From the NCBI RefSeq assembly GCF_963678635.1, contig NC_087064.1, positions 42,790,411 to 42,854,410 on the forward strand: a DNA stretch of 64,000 nt, in the 5' to 3' direction. Position 1 is the stretch's first letter, and each line of letters starts with the position of its first letter. Source of the stretch: Symsagittifera roscoffensis (taxonomy: Eukaryota; Xenacoelomorpha; Acoela; Convolutidae). The position numbers were made by a program, and so were the translations under genes. The notes beneath the pieces are model-generated. The model saw only the letters and a program-made list of their open reading frames with translations. It ran no database searches and was not told the origin of the DNA. Shown one piece after another: positions 9,994 to 21,420 of this stretch.

Positions 9994-12562
9994 TTAAAAT
10001 CGATACGGGTTACGTTTCTTCAATAAGAACACGCAACTCGACACAAGAAAATATAATATGCAAGTGTTACAAATAAAAATTTCGTCGAAAGTTATTTTGT
10101 CATTTATTGTTCCGAGTACGCAAGCGGCGTTCGCAATATGTATTGCCAGGGAGATTCTCTGTATTAAAAAGCTGCCTGCACTGGGTTGCTCAGTGCATAT
10201 GCTTAGGTTCTTACAAAGCTTGCTCAAAAAATTTCTGTGCTGGGGCCTGCCGCGCCCTGAATCTCAAAATCTAGCGGTTAAAAAAGATATCCATTATCTA
10301 CTAGATCTTTATACTTGTCATTTTTTCGCTCTTCCGCTTCAGTGGCAGCCGTACCAGGGTTACAAACAGACCCGGCATTAATCTTACAAGGAGCTAAGGA
10401 GTCTACTAACGTTACATCCCACAAGAGCTGCTTACCAAGAGCCCATGCAACGAGCGTCAAACCGTTTGGTCGCTTCTGGTCGGTCCTGTAGAGGTGTCGT
10501 GGTTCTAAAACAGACGGAATGTGAGTAGAAGATAAACTCTGCTTTATAAGGGCATTCAGGTTTGAATGCCTAGAGATTCTCTCTACACTTTTGAGGCAAG
10601 AAAGACCATGCCAACCATCCTCGGTAACGTCTTTTCAGCACACGCATTTATGCCGTTCGCATATTTTTGAGCCTAATCGAAGTCCTATCGCAATTCTGAG
10701 TTGTTGGTTTGACAGTTTTAACCTTAAATTTTTGCACGGGATGACGTTCAACCATTAGGAGTCAAATCTATCTTGGAACGCGTTGAATGTTTTTACGTCC
10801 GTTGGTTCGAGTCGTAAAATCAAGTCTGCAATTTTGCTGTCAAAAATTGGCTCCGTCCAATTTTTTGGATTTCATTTTCCGGAGCCATTTCAATTTTTCC
10901 AAGTTCAAACCACCGTTTAAGCGCATCATCATAGGTTTCATCCACATGTTCCAAACCAAAGATTTCGCTCAAGGCATCTTTTGCACCTACTGCTGAGGCT
11001 AAGAAAGCGGGTAAAGCGAGTAAACGAGCGGAAGAAACGCCCAAGCCACCTTTGGCTGCCGGGAGAACTGCTTGTAAAACTGTTTATCATCCATTTTGAC
11101 GTTAGTGACCTTGCATAACGAATTTCTTAGTAATTTGGCGTAGCAGTCCAAAAAATCATTTCGCAAACAACAAGGGCTTGTACGCAAAAAATATAGGAGT
11201 TTTGGCATGCTAAAGCAATTTTTCAGGAGGTAAAAACCATAATGGGCGTCTAGTTTGTCAATGATATCCGAGATGTTTTCAAGCTCCTTAATTTTTTCAT
11301 CGAGCAATTCTTTTCGGCAAAGTTCGTCGATTGAAGATCCTAAAATGAGGAGTTCTTTTGTTTTTAATTTTATTTTGGGGCATATTTTTCGAAGTTGTGT
11401 TAAAATTGAATTATACTGTGTACTCGTAGTCGGTCCCAAAAAACAAAGTTCACACTTCTCAGTGTTCAAGCCCAGTCCGTAAATTTGTTCCGATTTCAGA
11501 ATGTTTTTAAGGTCCCGGAGTACTACCTTATAGTCGTCGGCTAAATTTCCATCATCTAAATACCAGATGTTAATTTTCGACTCCAACTGTTTGACTAGTG
11601 TCTGAATTGTTTCCGCAAAAAGGGGAGGGCTTCAGGATCACCTTGCTGAATTCCGTCTTCTGACATATGACAGAGCTTGCTTAAAAACTTCCTGTACGAC
11701 CTGTACGTTTCCGACAAAGTTTTGTCGCTCGGAAGAGGGCATTGCTTCCAGCGCATTCAGACGCGATACGTCTCAGCGTGTTGTTTATGGCAATCGCTCT
11801 CAACCCTCCGTCTATCTTTAAGAGGGCGATAAGCTTCGCGCCAAAAAAGAAAGGTCTTAGGGGCTCGGGCATTTTGCCATCTCCAATGAGGTTTATCAGC
11901 TTAAAAAGCGACTTCAGAAAATTAAGCCCTGCGCTGCCATTCGACTTACTAACAAGTTCTTTAATAATTGGAGGAACTATTTTATCAGGACCTGCTGCTG
12001 ATCCGATCGGAAAGGACATTATCGCTTTGTGTAGGTCGAAATCGGTTACGAAAAAACTATCCAAATTTTCTGGATTTGGAGCTGCAAATTTGGCTCGCTG
12101 AGGGTGCTTAGACAACAATTTTTGATAGTAATCAGTTGAGAACGGAGCAATTTTGTCATCCGAAGCAGCAAGCCTTATTCCTCACTTTACATTTCCTTCA
12201 TCGAGCTTACTACTTATTAGCTTTATTCTCTGCTCGAGGTCACTCAGAGGCGGGCTTGAAACTTGGGGATGGGGTTTCGGAAGTGACACGTCATTTGCTC
12301 GAATTTTTTTATTTATCAAAGAGCTCATGCTTGTGGTCTGTTTGCGTCCACTTCTTTTCGGTTGCTCCAAAAAAAACAAGAACGACGTTAAAAAAATTAG
12401 CCGTTTTGTAACATCTTCTACATTGTAGACGATGTCATTCATTTTGTCCGACAGACTTTCTGCCAAGGGAACACGCGAGTCTTTTGGTACTATCTTGAGT
12501 ACTCGAACATTTGAGATGGCTGTATTAACATAATTGTCTAGCGACCCGAATTGTTTTAACAT
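9994..12562 (-). pseudogene. frameshifted reverse-transcriptase retroelement (YLDDG type)
   Basis: Consecutive minus-strand frames line up in the order expected for one retroelement protein. 12562-12182 is an N-terminal region. 12118-11681 contains a segment with AAGPDKI and IDGGLRAIAINNTLRR, typical of the reverse-transcriptase fingers. About 11660-11610 has an EDGIQQGDPEALPF block. 11586-10999 begins with IWYLDDGNLADD, the catalytic YxDD box. 11044-10820 and 10460-10278 form a C-terminal region including LLWDVTLVDS, which could be a nuclease-like domain. 10227-9994 holds FLIQRISLAI and NAACVLGT. The frames are offset from each other, so several indels have broken the gene. A related 3' fragment lies on the other strand at 8.3-8.7 kb. 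The superfamily is not assigned. The match to reverse transcriptase is firm, the nuclease idea is weak. Confidence 0.8.
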
Positions 12563-13570
12563 AATTGTCCAGCTTGCCTGTATTCATTGGCTTCTGGAAC
12601 CACCAACATATGACTTGTTTGTTGCTATAAATATTTGTTTTCATGTCCAAAAAAAAATCACTCACCGATCTCATTAGGTATTTTAACTGTCAACCGTAAA
12701 TTAGGGTGCAATTTATTGCTGGCTTGCAGTATCATGTTCGGTCGCCGTTTCCTGTCTTATGCGGACTGCTCATTTTCACGACAATCCGTTTTTCTGTACA
12801 TGTTGTTGCATTCAAAATGAACATTTTTCTTCGGGCAAGTTAAAAGGCGTTTCATTGTTTTTCTCGCCATGTCAGTTGGCTCACTCTTTTGATATGCAAG
12901 TAAATTGCAACTGGATACTAGACTTTTCCCCCTGAAGTCTTTGTCAACTACATGCTTCAACTTACCTCATAATTTAAACAAATCAACTTCCACCTATTTG
13001 GCGCGTATAGTAGAGATGAGAAGGGCTATGGATGCTGTATTTTTTGCGAACCTTAAAATTTAGATTTTTTTTGAGTATTTTGGGTCTGCTTGTTTTTTTT
13101 GGCTTCGTTGTCACTGAGTGCACTGTTCGACTATTGAGCCCCATACAATTTTAGAGTGCTATTTTAACATCCCTAAATGTACAAAAGTAATTGCAATCTA
13201 AGCTTTTGTAAATCTTCATGTTGTGGTTTTTACGGAATCTGCTGCTTCCGTGTTTCGGCTTAGGCTTTATCTGCTTGCTCATTTCATGTTGCGTCTTTGA
13301 AATACAATGTTTTTTTAATGCCTCCATGTGCTCTTAAAGAGATGATAAGACGACGAGAGAAGGAAATGTAAGACTTGCAAAAAACTCCTCTTAAAGCTAT
13401 GGAAGCAAATTTTTTGTTTTTCAAATTTTTTGTCGCTCACAGTTTCATGAACATTTATTATACTGATGGTTATTGGGAGTATTGTGATATATTTCGAGTC
13501 CATTTTTTTCAACTCAACTCGCATAAAAACTTCTGGCACGCTTGCAGTTTTGGCACTTTTGCAGAATAAA
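12563..13570. other. nothing recognised
   Basis: AT-rich, increasingly T-rich DNA. The stretch 13.0-13.3 kb resembles the interior of the 1.1-kb dispersed repeat seen at 18.5 and 28.5 kb (for example TTGTGGTTTTTACGGAATCT). A long minus-strand frame at 13315-13773 crosses the tRNA-like sequence below and is judged fortuitous. Confidence 0.35.
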
Positions 13571-13574
13571 ATAT

Positions 13575-13640
13575 GCAGTTTATCAGTGACTATTGTTTCG
13601 GCGCGATTGCACGAGAACCTTGGTTCGATTCCGGTAAAGG
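13575..13640 (+). repeat. tRNA-like sequence, probable SINE head
   Basis: A box-B sequence GGTTCGATTCC (13622-13632) follows a box-A-like TCAGTGACTA (13583-13592) at tRNA spacing. The stretch between ends in CACGAGAACC, like the anticodon stem and variable loop of a tRNA. The arms do not fold into a clean cloverleaf, so this is more likely a tRNA-derived SINE or a tRNA pseudogene than a working tRNA. Confidence 0.45.
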
Positions 13641-13874
13641 GTGTTAACTTTTCAAAACTTTTTTTTCTGATTATTTTTTTGATCTTATTTACAGCTGCTT
13701 CTAAGCTTTTAGTCGTTTGTGTTTGAATGTTTTGGGTGAGGCATATTTCATTAGGAGCTGACTTTTTGGGCAATTATTACTTCATGCGTTAACTGCATTT
13801 AGACTAATTGATGCGATTTGGACGCCTACAAATATCATTAGTGGCAAATTTTAAAATACCAACAAAGAATTCTG

Positions 13875-14080
13875 GATGTGGAACACAGCAGCTTTGTTCC
13901 ACTAATTTTTGCGTGTACCGGAGCAGCACAAGGCTCTATAAAAACCTTCCAGAAAGTAGCAGAGAAACAGCGAAAAACGGAACGAATCATACTCGGACTT
14001 AATAAATTTTATAAGAACAAAAATAAGTTTTGCACTTCTGAGGAGTACAATCTTCTGCCTCAGCGGGTGCAAAACTCTTA
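13875..14080 (+). pseudogene. 3' fragment of a reverse-transcriptase ORF
   Basis: The plus strand reads DVEHSSFVPLIFACTGAA and, after a frameshift near 14000, KISFALLRSTIFCLSGCK. Both blocks resemble the C-terminal tail commonly found after the reverse-transcriptase domain of metazoan non-LTR elements (an E-H-x-S-F-x-P-L-V-F block followed by an LSFxLLRSxIxCxRG block). The shift and lack of upstream domains show a 5'-truncated dead copy. It is about 580 bp upstream of GOSR1 and in the same orientation, but nothing suggests a functional link. Confidence 0.6.
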
Positions 14081-14085
14081 AAATT

Positions 14086-14665
14086 ACATGCAACATAGAC
14101 AATTCCATCGGTGCTATAATCGAGGAGGGTAGATTTTAATTGACAACTCTCTCTATGCTTTAAAATCGACTTGATTCATTCATAAAATTTTGTCTTTTTT
14201 ATATAGCGTTGGTATGGCCCTATCCAACCTGTGCAGGGACCGTCGCATGACGGAAGGGCCCATTTTAATTGACCCCTTTTCGCTTCATTCGAGACAGACG
14301 TTAAGAAAATTGGCCATTTTTTGTTGTTTTGACTTGGTGACTTCTATGGCTAGATTGCCATAATACGTTTGTGTGGCCTCGCAAGTGGTGCGACACTCCG
14401 CTTCGCATTTGTCGTAGTTTGATTTTCTTTGTGCTGAGTAGTCCTATAATTGGTAATACAGGGAATGGCCTAAATTATCGACTGCTATAAACGTGAGAAA
14501 TAGGGTCATTAATGAAATTATAGTTAATGTTCACTTTTATTTGTTCAAGCGTTGAATGAAATATGGATTTTTTCACTTTGTGCTTCATTGGTATAACGAC
14601 TTTCGTAGTGTTAAAGGTGATTCTGATTTCAAGTTTGAAATGATAGTTAGTTTCTGAACTGAGCA
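14086..14665. other. intergenic region upstream of GOSR1
   Basis: No gene is seen. Around 14367-14405 there is a GC-richer palindromic stretch (CTCGCAAGTGGTGCG) that matches the end motif of the 1.1-kb dispersed repeat. The GOSR1 promoter must lie here, but no TATA box or initiator stands out. Confidence 0.4.
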
Positions 14666-15703
14666 ATGATGTCCTCAGTGCGAGCAGGATCTTCAACAAT
14701 GACTACGAGTTTCCCAAGTGGGAATAAAAGAATGATGCAGTCGAAACAAAATGTGAACACGGGTCCAACTTGGGAAGAATTACGTAAAGAAGCCAGGACT
14801 CTGGAAAATGAGATCGACTATAAATTGATTACATTTTCGAAAGTGGCAGCATCTCTGAAGGATAATGATGGGTTTTCATTTTCGGGTGACAAGGAACCGT
14901 TGATGAGTGCGTCGAGTAAAAGGTGAAGTTTCCGACAGGTTTCTAACTTTAATGTTGTTAATTCGAAGAGCAGTTTTATTTTGCAACTTTTTTCTGTTTC
15001 CAGTGAGAACTTTGAAAATATGTCAGCCGACTTAGATAATCTGCTGAGACGACTCTCAGATGTCAACCAGCAAATGGCAGGTTGTGTGAATACTTCAGGT
15101 GGGGGCTTCAACCACACTTTGCAAAGACACCGTGAGATACTGCAGGATTACAATGCGGACTTCAATAAGACCAAAAATAATATAGTGTCCATGCGACAGC
15201 GGCAAGAGTTACTCGGAAGCGTAGAGCGAGATCTGCAGTCCTATAGGTGAGTAATTAGTATAAATGTTCCCTTGATCATTCAAAATACTCTCATTCCTTA
15301 TCAATAACAAATTGTCGATTTTTTGTTTAAGTGTATTATTTAAATTTAATGCTCATAAATAATCAATTGCGATTTATATAATGAGTGATTTTTTGCTAGG
15401 AATGGTGGTGGCAGTCTGAATCGAAGAAGTGAGATGTTGAACAAGGAACAAGAGCACGCGAGGAATGCGGACAGAGTGACTGATGAAATCATAAACATGG
15501 CATCTGCCACCCGGGACACTCTGTTTCAGCAGAGAGGCACTTTCAAGAAAGTGCAGAGCCAGCTGAACGAGATGGCCCGAAAGTATCCGGCCATAAACAA
15601 CCTCCTGATCAAAATAAACATCCGAAAACGAAGAGACTCAATTATCATCGGTGCTGTTATATCACTCTGTATTATATTCTTAATTTGGTATGCTATCAGA
15701 TAA
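14666..15703 (+). CDS. GOSR1: Golgi SNAP receptor complex member 1 (GS28), three exons
   Basis: Exons are 14666-14922, 15004-15246 and 15400-15703. All introns are GT-AG and all junctions are phase 2, giving a 267-residue protein. GS28 is a Qb-SNARE of the Golgi that drives ER-Golgi and intra-Golgi vesicle fusion. The N-terminal half starts, after a 30-residue tail, with WEELRKEARTLENEIDYKL, the GS28 helix. Exon 2 carries HTLQRHREILQDYNADFNKT, strongly conserved in the family. Exon 3 carries the SNARE helix with the central glutamine, then KINIRKRRDSIIIGAVI and a single C-terminal hydrophobic anchor. The length fits the family (about 250). The ATG at 14666 is followed immediately by a second ATG and either could start. 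It is the only clearly functional host gene in the window. No frame damage is visible. Confidence 0.95.
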
Positions 15704-15793
15704 ATTGACGCTTTTTGAAACTTAAATTTTACTGTAAAAGCAATTGTTCCGATTTTGTTTGGGAGACATCGTTTGATTTCTGTCAAGAATTTC

Positions 15794-15799
15794 AATAAA
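15794..15799 (+). terminator. polyadenylation signal of GOSR1
   Basis: An AATAAA hexamer lies 91 bp after the GOSR1 stop codon, on the coding strand. This is a normal distance for a short 3' UTR. Confidence 0.65.
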
Positions 15800-15919
15800 A
15801 GTAAATTAGGACAAGGTATAATAAGGATGAACCAATCACATTAGATTTATGAGTACTTTCTTTTATTTCAGTATTTAAGGATTTAAAGCAATTTATGGAA
15901 ACATTTATGGTGTTTACCT

Positions 15920-16128
15920 GAGTAGATGAATTTATATATTGTTGACATCATTGTTTTCGCAAGCTGATAGAACAAACCCGAATTGTATAAAATTGAATCA
16001 GTTTTTGAAATCCATGCAACCAATTTTTGTGGCCGCGAACCATGCATGACCACTATGACTACGTTTCTATCTTTTTCATGTGGCATGTGAGAAAGGACTG
16101 GAATATAGCTAGAGTTGATTTTCGCCAT
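15920..16128 (-). CDS. possible first exon, unknown protein
   Basis: On the minus strand an ATG in good context (AACAATGGCG) at 16128 opens 69 codons that end at a textbook donor, CTACTCAG followed by GTAAAC. The peptide contains NVVIVVMHGSRPQKLVAWIS and matches no family I recognise. No downstream exon is evident, and the next sequence on this strand is GOSR1 in antisense. It may be the first exon of a gene whose intron contains GOSR1, or a chance frame. The splice donor is the best argument for it. Confidence 0.25.
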
Positions 16129-16200
16129 TGTTAACCTAATCGTTACTTGGGCTTTTTCCTATTTTGAGATGGAGCTTTGTGTTTTAGCAAACTAGAGTTA

Positions 16201-16821
16201 CAGTGCAGACTAAAATTATCCCGACAAAAGGAACAAAACTTGAATTTTCAAACGCGTTTTTCTCAAATTTGGTTATGGTTAAATAAAAAGTGAAGAGAAC
16301 AAAAGTTGCTTAGAATTTCACAAGAATTAATATGGTGCAATTTTCTCAAAATTCTCAACCAAAATTTTACCCCATAATTGGATCATTTTGGCTTTTTTCT
16401 AATTAATCAAGAATTACGCTGAAAATACTTCGTTAATAGATGGGAAAATTATATCACAAGAAGCCTTCTACACATCCAAACACAATTCTAGAAGGATTGA
16501 ATCTCCAAAAACTTGCGCAAATTGTTAAATATTTGTTTTTAAGCAAAGGTTTTGGGTTTTCTATAGTAAAAATTCTTGATTATCAAGCAAAAATAGTTTC
16601 TCTAATAATTGGGTTTGGAGATTTAACCCTTGTAAAACTTTGCTGTGCTGTGTAAGAGGCTTCTTGTGATATAATTTTTTAATCTATCAACATAGTAGTT
16701 TCAGCGTAATAGTAATTTTTGATTAATTGAAAAAATCCAAAATGACCCATGTAAGGGTGACATTTTGGTTGAGATTTTTTGAGAAATGTTGGCTATGCCC
16801 GGTTAATTTAAATCAGCACTG
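16201..16821. mobile_element. TA-flanked snap-back MITE, copy 1
   Basis: The element starts CAGTGCAGACTAAAATTA and ends TTAATTTAAATCAGCACTG, flanked by TA on both sides. The two halves are inverted copies of each other, including blocks such as CATTTTGGCTTTTTTCTAAT near the left and its reverse near 16740. TA flanks and CAGTG ends fit a Tc1/mariner-type non-autonomous element. Homologous copies are at 25.4, 27.4 and 31.0/43.2 kb. The left end has diverged more than the right. Confidence 0.75.
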
Positions 16822-16823
16822 TA

Positions 16824-18550
16824 TAAATCACCAATTTTTAGCTGACATGGAAGAGTAAGCAAGTCAGAACGCATTATTGGCATTGGCAAGTACCTTATTG
16901 ACAAGCTTAACTGCGCGTACATAACTCGCGAGTGGTATTGTGCGCGTTATACTGTTTTTGAAAAACTTGAGGTAATAGTCTTAATTGGGGAATATGAAAC
17001 CCAGAGCGCCTGTTGACGTTTATCTATCGATCATGTGTCGGTTGCGTTACCTTGGTCTGGTTAAACAGTCAGTTTTCACTTTTTTGCTGAAAAAGCGGTT
17101 CCTATTTGAAATGTTTAACAAGCAAAGCCGAGAAGGAGTGAAAGAGGAGGGCGATTTCAAATGTAGACATGTCAAAAAGAGAGTCATCGGAAGCCAATCG
17201 GAGTTGAGATAAGAAAACAAGCGAAGGAAATAATTTCTATCGATTCTGATGGCTAACGACGTGTCAACTTTATGAACTGTCGACATTTTGCTACGTAACC
17301 AGTGAAAAAGTACTCTCCTTCAGGATAGTTATGTCTATGTTAACGACGGATGTCTTATAACTTTCTATATAAATTTTTTCAGAAAAATTTATCCACGATC
17401 AAATTTGATTTTTTTTTTGAGATTAGTTTTATATGTTCTTAAGTTCACTTCGTGTCCGCTGTCGAAAGGAAGGCAAACTCTACTGTCGAACAGCAAAAGT
17501 CACGAAAGACGATCAACTTTTTTTTCGAACGTGGATTTTTCCTTTGAAATTTGACAGCTGGATGAAATATTTACTTATTGATAGAGTTTTCTCATTTTGA
17601 TTAATTTTCATCAAAAAGTCTAAATCATTCATTTTTCTTGAAAATCAAAGAGTTTCAGTGCCATATATTCTTAACTTTGAAGTTTATTCGCTATTTTCCA
17701 ACTGTTGTTGACTCTATTCGAATTCTAAGTTAAGGTGCTATCTAAAGACCATAGCTCAAGACTATTTCAGCTGTTCGCTTCCTGAAGAGGCGAATGACAT
17801 TGATAAACCTCTATCGCCATTATGTTCTGCTTCAATTGCATCCGATTATTGTTTTCGAGAGAAGGTATTCTTCATCCACATTGCAGTTGGGTATTAGAGT
17901 GACTTGAACTTTCTTGAGTCTCTCCTTCCTTGTTGGTTTGGTCTCGGTGGCCCGCGATTCAACTTCACAAATAGAATATCAGCACATTTCATAAAAAGAC
18001 GGTCAGCCGAAAAAAAGCGTTTCGGGGACCTTGTTTTCCTACTGCCAATTGGTTCCGTGGCCGTTTGGTATCAGATTAATAACATTAATAACCTGTGGTA
18101 ACTTGACTTTGGATGCACTTGATTCACTGAAGTGTATCCTGTGCAATTAAATTGTCATAACTTCTCAACGAAATAGTCTGAGACCATTATTTTGAATCTT
18201 TCAAAGAACGAAAATTTAAAAAGTTCGCGATAAAAGGAACGGATATCATATGATTTATGATTGGGGCAAAAGATTTCTGCTACCTTATAGTGCAAATTTT
18301 GCTGCTTTATAAACAAAATATGCTTTTTTCTGCTCAATTAAAAGTTTGTTCATTAATCATGCGTTTTTACAAAAGGTTACTGTTACTGTCGCTTTCGAGA
18401 TAAAACATTAAATCTGGAAAAACGAGCTGAGCCTTTTCATGAAGCAAAATAGCAGAGTCGTAGATATATGCATTTTTTTTCGTTTCTGAGAAATAGAGAA
18501 GTTTTTTTATTTAAAGTTAAGGAAAGCAGTGCTTTGATGCTAATTACCCT
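16824..18550. other. nothing recognised
   Basis: AT-rich intergenic DNA. Short frames (16985-17212 plus, 17047-17286 minus, 17904-18101 plus) show no family motifs and overlap each other on opposite strands. Confidence 0.35.
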
Positions 18551-18551
18551 A

Positions 18552-19650
18552 GCAATACGCAAGTGTTTTACAATCGGGTAGTAGACTTTTTCCACTATAA
18601 ATTTTTGTCCACAGGATGACTAAAATTTGGTCATCAAATGCATCTCTATTTCTACCCAACTTGCACGTCTAACAGCTGTAATTCAACAGCTGGCTTCAAC
18701 GACTGAATTGATAATTGTCTTACAGCTGAAAATTTTCGTAGATGTAAGATGAATTTTTTGCTGGCGCTATTGATTTCGACCTAAATTTTGTCGTTTTATT
18801 TACAAAATTGCTGGGTATTTAAAACTGTGGTTTTTGGTAGATTTTTTGAGTACATTTTCTCTTCATTTTCACGAGGTTAAATGTAATTCATGGTTTTGTG
18901 GTTTTTGTAGGCGCCAAAGTTTTCTGCTGAAATTTTTTTGCAGTTTTTTTGGATGCATGGTTTCTTACTTTTAATTGTGCTAAAAATGCGTGAAACTAGT
19001 TGGGGCGGTAAGTCCTGTTCGAGATCCAGGAGTTTTTTTTCGTGTTTTTTTGTTTACTTTGTTGGCTTTTTCCTATGTTTTTTTTTGTTGCGATATAGCT
19101 CTCTTACCATTTACGAGTAATTTTCATAATTGACAATTGTTGATGTAATTGTTTTTTTCCCAGGTTTTCAGAGTTTTTTCAGATTTTCGGCGAGCTCGTT
19201 TCTGTGGCAATTGTTTGTAATGTTTGCATTCTTTTTAGTGAATTTTTTTTAATCTTGCACTATAGCAATTAGCAGATATGGACTGTAACCCTCAATTGTT
19301 CTTTTTGGATATGCAGATAGTTTGCTCGCAAGATTTAATGAACAGTTTTTTTTGGGTTTGGGATTTTTTTTCTGGGAACTTTTTGTCTCGAAATGTTCTA
19401 TGGTTTTCATCTAACGGTTATCAGAAAGAAATAGATAGAGTTGAGCCCAAATCCTTCTTTTGTTTTGAAGGTAATTGATTTTTTAAACATTTGCAGTAAA
19501 TATTTTTTTGATGCTTAAGCCTACGATTTCTTCAAGAAAATTCATTCAAGTTTTTCCATTTTCAAGTTTGAGACACATTATATTTTGATTTCTGGAGGTT
19601 TATTGTACATCGCAACAGGTGCGAAGTTCAGCTTTGCCTCTGTGTCCAAT
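18552..19650 (+). repeat. 1.1-kb T-rich dispersed repeat, copy A
   Basis: It begins with a degenerate form of the start motif (TACGCAAGTGTTTTACAATC, then TTTTTGTCCACAGGA). It ends near 19648 with the end motif CATCGCAAC followed by GGTGCGAAGTTCAGCTTTGC. The interior is very T-rich on this strand. A second copy with the same ends lies at 28.48-29.60 kb. No protein-coding capacity is seen; hydrophobic short frames are a by-product of T-richness. Confidence 0.5.
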
Positions 19651-19964
19651 TTTTCTGAGAAATAGAAAATCAGCATTCTTTTTATTAATTAAAAAAGATT
19701 TCTGAGAAAAAAATAATTCTGCCGTATAACTGAAAGACTGCCCTATCTGCTGCTCTTTAAATAGTCTGCTCTGTAAAATCTGGCCTATCTGCTGCTCTAT
19801 AAATAGTCTGCTCTGTAAGCCAAGTTTTGCTCGTAGAAACTTTTAGGACCTGCTACTGCGGTTTGGGACACAAGGCCTTAACTTAAAGTGAATAATGTGG
19901 AGATAAAATGTTTAAATGCTAGAGTTAAAATTAGGGTTATTAGGGTTAAAACTAAGCTAACATT
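19651..19964. repeat. spacer with a 42-bp tandem duplication
   Basis: A block CCTATCTGCTGCTCT.TAAATAG starts at 19742 and again at 19784, so a 42-bp unit is present twice. The rest shows two short AGGGTTA motifs near 19935 but no telomeric array. Confidence 0.5.
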
Positions 19965-20165
19965 GGAAAAAAAATGAAAAACATGCCAAGAAAATTAACA
20001 GATTTATTCTGGTGAAATATGTTCTGCGAAATTCGGAACCAAAATTTTCCCCAAAAAATGGGTCATTTTGGATTTTTTAGTTAACCAAGTTAATTGATAA
20101 GAGACTTTTATCAGGACGAGCTTATTAACCAGCCCAACAAAGTTATAGGTTGAAATTTCCGATAA
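19965..20165. mobile_element. fragment of the TA-flanked MITE
   Basis: The stretch contains TTCGGAACCAAAATTTTCCC and AATGGGTCATTTTGGATTTT followed by a CAAGTTAATTGATAAG block. These match the left-arm interior of the intact copies at 27.4 and 43.2 kb. Both terminal CAGTG ends are missing. Confidence 0.6.
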
Positions 20166-20254
20166 TCATTTTAAGGGAACATAATTTTGCTGGATAATTA
20201 CTCTCTGAGAAAAACATGTTATGATTTGTATGAGTTTAGCTGAGCGAAAAGTCA

Positions 20255-21420
20255 TCGTTTTCGGAAAAGTCAGTATTTGATTTTTTCATCGTTGTATGAA
20301 ACAGTTTGACTTTTGTTGAAAACTACACTACCAAATCTGAGATTTTAGGATCAATCGAAAGAACAGTTTGTTTGAAATTCCCCTGCATAAGCAGCGCCTA
20401 AGTTTTTTCAACAAAAAAAGGTCCTCGGAAAATTCAAATATTTGATTGCTTAACGTTTTTTAAAACCTGAGATTTTAAGTTAAACCGAAAGAACAGTTTA
20501 ATTGGAGCTCCCCTGTATAAACTGCGACGCCTAAGTTTTTTACACAAAAAGTGACCCTGGGAAATTTAAATTATTTGATTTCGTAACCGTTTTTTGAATG
20601 TTTTTGTCTCGAAAAATAGCCTCATAAATCTGAGATTCAAAGTTCAGTTGAAATAACAGGTTACAAGCGCCCTTAAATAAGCGGATACGCCCAACTTTTT
20701 TCCAAAAAATTATGGCCCTCGAAAAAGTAAATCGATTGTTTTTTGACCGTGTTTCTGAAAATTTAAGACTTTTCTCGAGATATCCCTTCCTAAATCGAAA
20801 GAACAGATGAACTGAAGTTCCCCTGCTTAATTGGCTAAGCCTAAGCTGTTTTTCCACATAAAAAGTGGCTCTGGGAAGAGTCAAGTATTTGATTTCTTAA
20901 TCGTTTTCTGGAACTTTTTGACTTCCCTCGAAATTTAGCCTCTGAGATTTAAAGTTCAATTAAAATAACAGATTGTGCGAAGCGCCCTTATATAAGGGGC
21001 TATGTCTATTTTTTTTGCAACATTTTATGACCGTAGAAAAAGTACAATAATTATTTTTTGACCGTTTTCTGAAACTTTTTGATTTTTCTCGAAAACTCAT
21101 ATACCTCAAATAGCCTCCAATACCTGACAATTTTAATTGAAATAGGAGGTTGTGGGAAGCGCCCTTATGTACTTAAGCGCCCAGTCAAAACTTAATGGCC
21201 CTCGAAAAAGTCAAAAAATGGTTTTTTGACAGTTTTTTGAAATTTTTGACTTTTCTCGAAAACTACCTTCCCAAATCAAAAATTTTGGAATCAATCAAAA
21301 GGAGGGTCTGAAAAAAATTCCACTGTATAGCGGTGACAAGCAAATTTTGTTTAAAAAGTTGCTATGGCTACCATAAAAGTCAATGTTTTGATTTCTTCAT
21401 TGTTTTTGTTTAAAAATTTT
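20255..21420. repeat. diverged satellite with a period of about 160 bp, seven units
   Basis: Unit starts (TCGAAAAAGTCAA-like or TGGGAAATT-like) occur near 20258, 20425, 20558, 20718, 20872, 21034, 21200 and, truncated, 21371. Each unit has the same order of blocks: TTTTTGACCGTTTTCTGAAA, TCTCGAAAAcT, an AAATCTGAGATTT block, AATCGAAAGAACAG and a CCCCTGTATAA or GCGCCCTTATA block. Units alternate between the last two block types. No coding potential is supported. Confidence 0.75.

Noticed and set aside
13315-13773. 152-codon minus-strand frame with a plausible-looking middle
   Set aside because: The middle is the antisense of a tRNA-like sequence, a known source of false ORFs. The rest is low-complexity.
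19925-19960. Telomere-like AGGGTTA motifs
   Set aside because: Only a few imperfect copies are present, without an array.
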